Part shown: in pieces, positions 1 through 6,590 of the stretch
Numbering within the stretch: position 1 is the first letter of the stretch
Layout: every line of letters begins with the position of its first letter
NCBI RefSeq assembly: GCF_001425045.1
Contig: NZ_LMDJ01000001.1
Span: forward strand, 311,859 to 375,858
Source: Massilia sp. Root351
GTDB taxonomy: Bacteria > Pseudomonadota > Gammaproteobacteria > Burkholderiales > Burkholderiaceae_D
Direction of reading: 5' to 3'
Length of the DNA stretch: 64,000 bases
Translations under genes and position numbers: made by a program
Notes under the pieces: model-generated
Database searches by the model: none
What the model was told of the DNA's origin: nothing
Seen by the model: only the letters and a program-made list of their open reading frames with translations

Positions 1-365
1 CCCGCATCTACGTCAAGCCGCTGCTGGCGCTGATGGCCTCGATGGAAGTGAAGGGCCTGGTGCACATCACCGGCGGCGGCCTGGTGGAAAACATCCCGCG
101 CGTGCTGCAGCCCGGCCTGACGGCCGAGCTGGACGGCAAGTCGTGGACCCTGCCGCCGCTGTTCCAGTGGCTGCAACAGCACGGCGGCGTGGCCGACGCT
201 GAAATGCACCGCGTGTTCAACTGCGGCATCGGCATGACCGTGATCGTCTCGGCCGACAACGCCGACGCCGCCATGGCCCAGCTGCAAGCGGCCGGCGAAA
301 CCGTCTACCGCATCGGCGCCATCCGCGCGTCGGCGGCAGGCGAACACCAGTGCGTGGTGGTCTAA
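1..365 (+). CDS. purM: Phosphoribosylformylglycinamidine cyclo-ligase (AIR synthetase), C-terminal part
   Basis: The reading frame is open from the window edge (frame of base 3) to TAA at 365, so the 5' part of the gene lies outside. The about 120 visible residues match the end of PurM, including the segment reading [13 protein letters not shown] and the later NCGIGM. PurM closes FGAM to AIR using ATP in the cytosolic purine pathway. Three further purine genes (purC, purE, purK) lie near 41-44 kb, so the pathway is split in this genome. A hairpin with a T run follows the stop. Confidence is high because these glycine-rich motifs are very characteristic. Confidence 0.93.
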   Translation, partial: RIYVKPLLALMASMEVKGLVHITGGGLVENIPRVLQPGLTAELDGKSWTLPPLFQWLQQHGGVADAEMHRVFNCGIGMTVIVSADNADAAMAQLQAAGETVYRIGAIRASAAGEHQCVVV

Positions 366-408
366 TGGCCAAGGCGCGGACCTGATCCGCGCCGCAGCAC
401 ACCATCCC

Positions 409-433
409 AGGCATGCTGCGGCATGCCTTTTTT
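409..433 (+). terminator. Intrinsic terminator after purM
   Basis: A 7-bp perfect stem (GGCATGC / GCATGCC, 410-416 with 421-427) has a TGCG loop and is followed directly by six T. It lies 44 bases after the purM stop, as expected for a Rho-independent terminator. Confidence 0.8.
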
Positions 434-497
434 ACGTCTTTATTGGTTACATGATGTATCAAATGAATTGCTGATTGTGGGATTTATGTTCGCCTTG

Positions 498-517
498 GGA
501 ACAACTATAGTGGTTCC
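498..517. promoter_or_regulatory. Near-perfect 20-bp palindrome over a TATAGT element, likely operator
   Basis: The bases GGAACAACTATAGTGGTTCC are palindromic at 18 of 20 positions. The core contains TATAGT (506-511), which resembles a -10 box. The site is 64 bases upstream of the flavodoxin-like gene at 581. A symmetric site covering a promoter suggests a dimeric repressor (for example HxlR, MarR or TetR type), but no such regulator gene is adjacent, so the regulator is unknown. Confidence 0.5.
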
Positions 518-580
518 ATGCCGAACGGAAACGACGGCAGCAGCTAAGGAAACCCCACCATCACAACCTGGAGAACCATC

Positions 581-1135
581 ATGAACTCGCACATCGTCAT
601 CGTGTACCACAGCGGCTACGGCCACACCGCCAGGATCGCCGAGGCAGTTGCCGAAGGCAGCGGCGCCACCTTGCTGGCCATCGACGCCGAAGGCCAGCTG
701 CCTGAAGCGGGCTGGGACTTGCTGGCCAAGGCGCAAACCATCATCTTCGGCTCGCCCACCTACATGGGCAACGTGAGCTGGCAGTTCAAGCGCTTTGCCG
801 ACACCGCCTCGTCGGTGTGGTTCAAGCAGGGCTGGAAGGACAAGCTGGCGGCCGGCTTCACCAACTCGGCCTCGGTGGCGGGCGACAAGCAGACCACGCT
901 GTACACCCTGTTCACCCTGGCGCAGCAGCACGGCATGCTGTGGGCCGGTACCGGCATGATGCCGAGCAACGCCAAGAGCGCGCACCGCGACGACGTCAAC
1001 TACCTGTCCTCCTTTGCCGGCCTGGCCACCGCCACCCCGTCCGACGCCGCGGTGGACGAAATCCCCGCCGGCGACCTGAAGACCGCGCGCCTGTTCGGCG
1101 AACGCATCCGCCAAGTCACGGCACGCCTGGCCTGA
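581..1135 (+). CDS. Flavodoxin family protein / WrbA-like NAD(P)H:quinone oxidoreductase
   Basis: This 184-residue protein opens with a beta strand followed by YHSGYGHTARIAEAV (residues 9-23), the FMN-phosphate binding loop of flavodoxins. A second loop, GSPTYMGNVS, lies near residue 58, where WrbA-type enzymes have GTPTR/YFG. The fold binds FMN and usually performs two-electron reduction of quinones. The expected product is soluble, with no signal peptide. The gene begins after GGAGAACC and is followed after 10 bases by an exported crotonase-like gene, so the two are probably co-transcribed. The palindrome at 498-517 may control both. The exact substrate cannot be told from sequence. Confidence 0.85.
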   Translation: MNSHIVIVYHSGYGHTARIAEAVAEGSGATLLAIDAEGQLPEAGWDLLAKAQTIIFGSPTYMGNVSWQFKRFADTASSVWFKQGWKDKLAAGFTNSASVAGDKQTTLYTLFTLAQQHGMLWAGTGMMPSNAKSAHRDDVNYLSSFAGLATATPSDAAVDEIPAGDLKTARLFGERIRQVTARLA

Positions 1136-1145
1136 GGAGACCATC

Positions 1146-2129
1146 ATGACCTTCGCCATCAAACGCATCGCCGGTGCGCTGGCGGCCGCCTTCGCCGCCG
1201 CCACCCTTGCCGCGAGCTTCGCCGGCGCCGCCCAGGCTGCCGCACCGAAGGCGCCTGCCGCCAGCGCCGCCCCGATCAGCGCCGCCCCGATTGGCGCCGA
1301 AGCGCCGGACGCCAAGATCCGCCTGACCCGTGTCACGCCGGCATACTGGAAAGTGACCTTCGCCAACGCGCCGCTGAACATCGTCGGCCCGAAGGAAGTA
1401 CGCGAACTGGTCCGGATCGTGGAAGCCATCGAAGCCGACCAGCAGGTGCAGGTGGTGGTGTTCGACAGCGCCATCCCCGGCAGTTTCATCGCCCACTACG
1501 ACCTGCTTACCCCGCTGGAAGAATCGACCGGCATGGCGCCCGGCCCCACCGGCATGCACCCGGTGCCGGACCTCATGGTGCGCATCGCCCGCCTGCCGAT
1601 CGTCACCATCTCGGCAATCCGCGGCCGCGCCACCGGCATCGGCAGCGAGCTGATACTGGCCACCGACATGCGCTTCGCCAGCCGCGAAAAAGCCGTGCTG
1701 TCGCAGTGGGAGGTGGGCGCCGGCCTGGTGGCGGGCGGCGGCCCGATGGCGCGCCTGCCGCGCCTGGTGGGACGCGGCCGCGCGCTGGAAATCCTGGTGG
1801 CTTCGGACGACATCAACGGCGACGTGGCCGAGCGCTACGGCTACGTGAACCGTTCGCTGCCGGATGCCGAGCTGGACGGTTTCGTCGACACCATGGCGCG
1901 CCGCATCGCCTCCTTCGAGCGCGCCGCCATCGTCGACACCAAGGCGCTGGTGAACCTGGCCAGCCTGCCGCCGGACGCCGAAATGCAGCCGGGCTGGGAC
2001 GCCTTCATCGCCTCGGTCAAGCGTCCCGCCACCCAGCAGCGCCTGAAAGCGCTGGTGGAGCAGGGCTTGCAGCAACCCGGCGCCATCGAGGACAACCTCG
2101 GCCGCGCCACCGCCGCCTACCGCAAATAA
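1146..2129 (+). CDS. Exported enoyl-CoA hydratase/isomerase (crotonase) family protein
   Basis: The 327-residue product has a clear Sec signal (basic MTFAIKR, hydrophobic Ala-rich stretch, cleavage expected after AGAAQA near residue 31), then a Pro/Ala linker, then a crotonase fold from about residue 55. The GIGSEL segment and QWEVGAG segment carry glutamates at the positions of the two catalytic acids of enoyl-CoA hydratases, so the active site appears intact. Crotonases normally work on CoA thioesters in the cytosol, so export is odd; the natural substrate may not be a CoA ester. It starts 10 bases after the flavodoxin-like gene with AGGAG upstream, suggesting one operon. Confidence 0.8.
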   Translation: MTFAIKRIAGALAAAFAAATLAASFAGAAQAAAPKAPAASAAPISAAPIGAEAPDAKIRLTRVTPAYWKVTFANAPLNIVGPKEVRELVRIVEAIEADQQVQVVVFDSAIPGSFIAHYDLLTPLEESTGMAPGPTGMHPVPDLMVRIARLPIVTISAIRGRATGIGSELILATDMRFASREKAVLSQWEVGAGLVAGGGPMARLPRLVGRGRALEILVASDDINGDVAERYGYVNRSLPDAELDGFVDTMARRIASFERAAIVDTKALVNLASLPPDAEMQPGWDAFIASVKRPATQQRLKALVEQGLQQPGAIEDNLGRATAAYRK

Positions 2130-2163
2130 GCCGCCAAGGGCCGCCGGCCCTGCCCGGCGCGTG

Positions 2164-3096
2164 TTACACCCGCTCCCGGGGCGCGGCTTGCCCCAGGCGC
2201 CCCGTCATGAAATCGACAAAGGCGCGCACCCGCAGCGACAGGTGGCGCGCGTGCGGGTACAGCAGGATGAAGGGGCGCGAGGTGCCGCCGAACTGCGGCA
2301 GCAGCTCCACCAGCGAGCCGTCCGCCAGGTCGCGCTCGACGATGTAGCGGTAGGTCTGCACCAGCCCCGCGCCCGCGCGCGCCAGGGTCACGATGCCCAG
2401 CACGTCTTCGGCGCAGGTGTAGCCGCCGCTGGTCATCATGTCGATCTGCTTGCCGTCCACCTTGAACTGCCACGGGATCTTGCGCCCGCTGCTGGGCAGG
2501 TCGAACTGGATGCACTCGTGCTGTTTCAGCTCGTCCAGCGACTTGGGCGCGCCAGCGCGTCTCAGGTAGGCCGGCGCCGCCACCAGCACCAGTTCCGCAT
2601 CCTCCAGCTTGCGCGCGATCAGCGATGAATCGGCCGGGTCGCGTCCGCGCACCACCATGTCGTAGCTTTCGTCGGCGAAATCGATGTTGCGGTTGCTGAT
2701 GTGGACCTGCACCGTCACCTCCGGATACAGCGCACGGAACTCGGGCAACATGGGCAGCAGCCGGTAGTGGCCGTAGGGCGTGGGCACGCTGATGCGCAGC
2801 GGGCCCGCCGGCGCCTTCTGCGCGCCGGTGACTTCCCGCTCCGCCTCGAGCAGCCGGTCCAGCGCCTCGCGGCACTGCTCGTAGTAGCGCTGGCCGCCGT
2901 CCGTCAACCGGATCTGGCGCGTGGTGCGCACGAACAGGCGCACCCCCAGCCGCTCCTCCAGCCGCGCGATCGAGCGGCTCACCGCCGCCGGCGTCACGCC
3001 GCTCTGGTTGGCCGCCGCCGTGAAGCTGCCCAGTTCCGCCGCCTGGCAGAACAGCTCGATGGTGCCGAGCTGCATTTCGTCGAAGTTACGCTGCAT
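2164..3096 (-). CDS. LysR family transcriptional regulator
   Basis: The 310-residue protein has the standard LysR layout: a winged helix-turn-helix in residues 1-65 (FTAAANQSGVTPAAVSRSIARLEERLG), a linker helix, and a periplasmic-binding-like effector domain from about residue 95 (PLRISVPTPYGHYRLLP). It is divergent from the SDR-tautomerase-DsbA-NTF2 operon at 3224, separated by 127 bases, the usual arrangement for a LysR protein and its target. The shared region contains spaced arms TTCCAT (3122-3127) and ATGGAA (3149-3154), a possible but unproven binding site. The inducer is unknown. Confidence 0.92.
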   Translation of the reverse strand: MQRNFDEMQLGTIELFCQAAELGSFTAAANQSGVTPAAVSRSIARLEERLGVRLFVRTTRQIRLTDGGQRYYEQCREALDRLLEAEREVTGAQKAPAGPLRISVPTPYGHYRLLPMLPEFRALYPEVTVQVHISNRNIDFADESYDMVVRGRDPADSSLIARKLEDAELVLVAAPAYLRRAGAPKSLDELKQHECIQFDLPSSGRKIPWQFKVDGKQIDMMTSGGYTCAEDVLGIVTLARAGAGLVQTYRYIVERDLADGSLVELLPQFGGTSRPFILLYPHARHLSLRVRAFVDFMTGRLGQAAPRERV

Positions 3097-3223
3097 AGAT
3101 TACACCGTGTATTAAGTCATGTTCCATATTAGCCATTTATTGGCCCGGATGGAATAAGTAAAGTGTGTTCATGCCGCAAACAAACCCAGCGGTAACCCTC
3201 TCAAACCTGAACTGGAGCACACC

Positions 3224-3964
3224 ATGAACAGCAACAAAACCGTCATCGTCACCGGCGCATCGAGCGGCATCGGCTTTGCCATCGCCAAGGCTTACCTGGC
3301 GCGCGGCTACAACGTGGTCGGCAACGCCCGCAGCGCCGACGGCCTGCAGACCGCCGCCGCCCAGCTGGGCAACCCCGCCAACTTCCTGCCGGTGGCCGGC
3401 GACATCGCACTGGCCTCCACCGCCGCCGCGCTGTTCGAGCAAGCCGTTGCCGCGTTCGGCAAGGTGGACATCCTGATCAACAACGCCGGCATCTTCCTGC
3501 CCAAGGCCGTGGGCGACTACACGGAAGAAGAAGTCAACACCATTGTCGGCACCAACCTGATGGGTTTCTTCTACCCGTCGCAGCAGGCGGCGCGCCACAT
3601 GAGCGCCAACCAGGCCGGCCACATCGTCACCATCACCGCTGCCATCGCCGAGCAGCCCAACGCCAAGGTCAACGCGCTGCTGCCCATCCTGATCAAGGGC
3701 GGCCTGAACCACGCCACGCGCGGCCTGGCGATTGAACTGGCCGGCTCCAATGTGCAAGTCAACGCGGTGGCGCCCGGCATTATCCGCACCCCGATGCACG
3801 GCACCGACGAAGGCACCCAGCACTTCCTGAAAGGCCTGTCGCCCGCCAACCGCGTCGGCGAGACCGACGACATCGTCAACGCCGTGCTGTACCTGACCGA
3901 CTCGTCTTTCGTCAGCGGCACCGTGGCCGTGGTCGACGGCGGCGCAGCGGCCGGCACCTGGTAA
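3224..3964 (+). CDS. SDR family oxidoreductase, atypical active site
   Basis: The 246-residue protein has a Rossmann fold with TGASSGIG (residues 10-17) for NAD(P) binding and NNAG near residue 86. The catalytic YxxxK motif is changed: the lysine is kept in LPILIKGGLNHATRG, but the residue four before it is proline, not tyrosine. The usual catalytic serine region reads ITAAIAEQ. I recall that a subgroup of bacterial SDRs with an xKGGLNAVTR block also lacks the tyrosine, so this may be a family trait. The gene is first in a LysR-linked operon and has GGAG upstream of its start. Substrate and even oxidoreductase activity are uncertain. Confidence 0.85.
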   Translation: MNSNKTVIVTGASSGIGFAIAKAYLARGYNVVGNARSADGLQTAAAQLGNPANFLPVAGDIALASTAAALFEQAVAAFGKVDILINNAGIFLPKAVGDYTEEEVNTIVGTNLMGFFYPSQQAARHMSANQAGHIVTITAAIAEQPNAKVNALLPILIKGGLNHATRGLAIELAGSNVQVNAVAPGIIRTPMHGTDEGTQHFLKGLSPANRVGETDDIVNAVLYLTDSSFVSGTVAVVDGGAAAGTW

Positions 3965-4005
3965 GCACCCCCACCGCCCATCACTTCACCCCAAGGAGAA
4001 TCACC

Positions 4006-4245
4006 ATGCCGTACGTAAATATCCGCATCACCAAGGAAGGCGCCACCGCTGCGCAGAAGCTGGAACTGATCGAAGGCGCAACCGACCTGCTGCAGCGCGT
4101 GCTGAACAAGAACCCGGCCACCACCTTCGTCATCATCGACGAAGTGGAGATGGACAGCTGGGGCGTGAACCGCGAGAACGTGGTCACCATGCGCGCGCGC
4201 GAAGCGGCAGCCCGCGCGGCGGCCAAGCTGGGAGACAAGTCATGA
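4006..4245 (+). CDS. Tautomerase family protein (4-oxalocrotonate tautomerase-like)
   Basis: This 79-residue protein begins MPYVNIRI, so removal of Met exposes the catalytic Pro-1 of the 4-OT/MIF tautomerase superfamily. The beta-alpha-beta pattern and a VIIDEVEMDSWG segment fit the family. Such proteins act as small oligomers on enols or unsaturated acids. It sits 41 bases after the SDR with AAGGAG before the start, and its stop overlaps the next start as ATGA (4242-4245), so it is translationally coupled to the DsbA-like gene. Confidence 0.88.
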   Translation: MPYVNIRITKEGATAAQKLELIEGATDLLQRVLNKNPATTFVIIDEVEMDSWGVNRENVVTMRAREAAARAAAKLGDKS

Positions 4246-4892
4246 AACTGGTCTTCGCCGGCGACCCGATGTGCTCGTGGTGCTACGGCTTTGGCAAAGA
4301 GCTGACCGCGCTGACGCAGCGCCACCCGGAGCTGGAACTGCAGATCCTGGTGGGCGGCGTGCGGGCCGGCGCCACCGACCTGCTGGACGACACCGGCAAG
4401 CAATTCCGCCTGGGCCACTGGGCCCGGGTCGAGGACAGCAGCGGCCTGCCGTTCAACCGCGCCGCGTTCCTGGCGCGCGAGAACTTCGTCTACGACACCG
4501 AGCCGATTTGCCGCGCTGTGGTGGCGGTGCGGCGCGTGGCGCCGCAGGCCGACCAGCTGGCCGTGTTCCGCGCCCTGCAGCATGCGTTCTATGTCGACGG
4601 CCTGGACACGACCGACGGCGCGGTGCTGGCCGAGGTGGCGTCGGCGGCGCTGGCCAAGGCCGGCCACGCGGTGCCGGCCGCCGCCCTGCATGCGGAGTGG
4701 AATAGCGCGGCGGCCATCGCCGTGACGGCGGCCGAGTTCTCGCATGTGCGTTCGCTGGGCATCCGCAGCTTCCCCGCGCTGCTGCTGGACACCGGCGACG
4801 GTTTGTACGAGATCAGCCCCGGCTATGCCCATGCCGACAAGCTGGAGCAGCAATTGCAGGCAACCTTGCAGCACGTCGCTGCCGCCGCATAG
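4242..4892 (+). CDS. DsbA family (thioredoxin-fold) protein
   Basis: The 216-residue protein starts with a beta strand followed by DPMCSWCYGF, a CxxC redox pair at residues 11-14. This is the layout of the FrnE/2-hydroxychromene-2-carboxylate isomerase branch of the DsbA family. There is no signal peptide, so it likely acts in the cytosol. The cis-Pro loop is probably in IRSFPALLL near residue 175. The start overlaps the tautomerase stop. It probably does thiol redox chemistry or glutathione-dependent isomerisation with its neighbours; the exact reaction is not known. Confidence 0.85.
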   Translation: MKLVFAGDPMCSWCYGFGKELTALTQRHPELELQILVGGVRAGATDLLDDTGKQFRLGHWARVEDSSGLPFNRAAFLARENFVYDTEPICRAVVAVRRVAPQADQLAVFRALQHAFYVDGLDTTDGAVLAEVASAALAKAGHAVPAAALHAEWNSAAAIAVTAAEFSHVRSLGIRSFPALLLDTGDGLYEISPGYAHADKLEQQLQATLQHVAAAA

Positions 4893-4903
4893 CGCTGCGG
4901 CAC

Positions 4904-4936
4904 GGGGAGGGCGCCAGCCGGCGTGTTCCCCTTTTT
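4904..4936 (+). terminator. Probable hairpin terminator or attenuator
   Basis: GGGGA (4904-4908) pairs with TCCCC (4927-4931), with an inner CGCC/GGCG stem around an AGCC loop and some mismatches between, then five T. It lies between the DsbA-like gene and the NTF2-like gene and could lower expression of the latter. Confidence 0.5.
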
Positions 4937-4950
4937 GAAAGGAGCATGAG

Positions 4951-5343
4951 ATGAACCAGCCACCCACGCGGCCCGCAGCGGCCGACATCGCCGGGATCGC
5001 CGCCGTGGCCGAAGCCTATCTGCGCGGCGTATATGAAGGGGACAGCGCCGCCCTGGCGGCGCTGTTCGCGCCCGAGGCCCAGGTCTACGGCGACATCGAC
5101 GGCCAGCCCTACTTCAAGACCATCGCCGCCTACCTGGCAGGCGTGGCCAGCCGCGCCAGTCCACAGTCGCTGGGCGAGCCGTACCGCATGCGGGTGCTGT
5201 CGGTGGACAGCATGGGCAGCATCGCCACTGTGCGGCTGCATTCGCCCATGCTGGGATTCAATTACCACCTATACCTGACCTTGCGCCTGGCCGACGGCGC
5301 GTGGCGCATCGTCAACAAGACCTTCGCCCACCTCACTTCTTGA
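4951..5343 (+). CDS. NTF2-like / putative lumazine-binding family protein
   Basis: This 130-residue protein has a helix followed by LRGVYEGDSAALAALFAPEAQVYGDIDG and a curved sheet ending WRIVNKTFAH, the profile of SnoaL/NTF2-like cone folds, close to the group labelled putative lumazine-binding. Members may be small enzymes or ligand-binding proteins. AAAGGAG precedes the start. It is the last gene of the LysR-linked cluster. Its 3' end overlaps the convergent phosphofructokinase by 11 bases. Function is not known. Confidence 0.75.
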   Translation: MNQPPTRPAAADIAGIAAVAEAYLRGVYEGDSAALAALFAPEAQVYGDIDGQPYFKTIAAYLAGVASRASPQSLGEPYRMRVLSVDSMGSIATVRLHSPMLGFNYHLYLTLRLADGAWRIVNKTFAHLTS

Positions 5344-6547
5344 GGATCTTGGCCACCGGCGCCGGGCGCAGGCGGAACGCGTCCGGCATGCCGGAGCCGA
5401 GCAGGGGCCGCAGGTACAGGCGGAAGGCGTCCGTCACGCCAGTGCCGCTGGCGGTGATGAATTCGTCCTCCATGGTGCGCGTCTTGCCCGCCACGTCGGC
5501 CAGCGGCAGCAGCACGTAGTCGGCCGAATAGTAGCCGGTGCGCTTGATGGCCACCGAGCCGCAGCGATCGCCCCACATGGCGAACTGCACCGCCTTCTCG
5601 CCCACTTCGCGCGCCTCGCGCTGGTCCACGTCCGACACGCAGCCGATGAAGGAGCGTTGCAGATAGCCGAAGGTGTCGCCGCGCACGCGCTTGATGCCCA
5701 GCCTGGCCTTGATCTGGTCGCACAGCAGGTCGGCCAGCGCGCCGGTGCCCGACAGCTGCACATTGCCGTGCGCATCGCGCTCCACCTCCTTGGCCAGCAG
5801 GGTGGCGATGGCTTCGCCGGACGCGTCGTGGATGCCTTCGGACACCGCGATCACGCAGCGGCCGTACTGCGCGTGAGTGGCTTGCACGTCCGCCAGGAAC
5901 TGCTCCAGCGAGAACACGCGCTCGGGCAGGTAGATCAGGTGCGGGCCGTCGTCGGGGAACTTCTTGCCCAGCGCGGAGGCGGCCGTCAGGAAGCCGGCAT
6001 GGCGCCCCATCACCACGCCCACGTAGACCCCGGGCAGCGCGGCGTTGTCCAGGTTGGCGCCGGCGAACGCTTGCGCCACGAAGCGCGCCGCCGAAGGGAA
6101 GCCGGGCGTGTGGTCGCTGCCCACCAGGTCATTGTCGATGGTCTTGGGGATGTGGATGCAGCGCAGCGGGTAGCCGGCCGCCCTGGCGCGCTCGCTGACG
6201 ATGCGCACCGTGTCGGACGAGTCATTGCCGCCGATGTAGAAGAAGTGCTCGATCTCGTGCGCGCGCAGCACTTCGAAGATCTGCTCGCAGTAGGCCGCGT
6301 CCGGCTTGTCGCGGGTGGAGCCGAGCGCGGAGGAGGGCGTGGCGGCCACCATCTCCAGGTTGTGGCTGGTTTCCTGGGTCAGGTCGACGAAGTCCTCGTT
6401 GACGATGCCACGCACGCCGTGCAGCGCGCCGTACACCCGCGTCACATGCTGGAAACGGCGCGCCTCCAGCACCACGCCCACCAGCGACTGGTTGATGACG
6501 GCGGTGGGACCGCCTCCCTGTGCGACCAGAATTTTTCCCGACGGCAT
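5333..6547 (-). CDS. 6-phosphofructokinase, pyrophosphate-dependent type
   Basis: The 404-residue protein has AQGGGPTAVINQS near the N-terminus, GGNDSSDT near residue 106, PKTIDNDL near 134 and MGRHAGFL near 180, all PFK signatures. In ATP-dependent enzymes the second motif is GGDGS and a Gly precedes TIDND. Here an Asp (D109) and a Lys (K135) occupy these places, the known signature of PPi-dependent phosphofructokinase. The enzyme would reversibly convert fructose-6-phosphate and PPi to fructose-1,6-bisphosphate. I chose the second Met because GAGGAG lies 6 bases before it, whereas it abuts the first (6553). Its 3' end overlaps the convergent NTF2-like gene. Confidence 0.88.
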   Translation of the reverse strand: MPSGKILVAQGGGPTAVINQSLVGVVLEARRFQHVTRVYGALHGVRGIVNEDFVDLTQETSHNLEMVAATPSSALGSTRDKPDAAYCEQIFEVLRAHEIEHFFYIGGNDSSDTVRIVSERARAAGYPLRCIHIPKTIDNDLVGSDHTPGFPSAARFVAQAFAGANLDNAALPGVYVGVVMGRHAGFLTAASALGKKFPDDGPHLIYLPERVFSLEQFLADVQATHAQYGRCVIAVSEGIHDASGEAIATLLAKEVERDAHGNVQLSGTGALADLLCDQIKARLGIKRVRGDTFGYLQRSFIGCVSDVDQREAREVGEKAVQFAMWGDRCGSVAIKRTGYYSADYVLLPLADVAGKTRTMEDEFITASGTGVTDAFRLYLRPLLGSGMPDAFRLRPAPVAKILKK

Positions 6548-6590
6548 GCGCATCTCCTCGTGAGTGGACTGCCGCCAGCTTACTCCGTTT

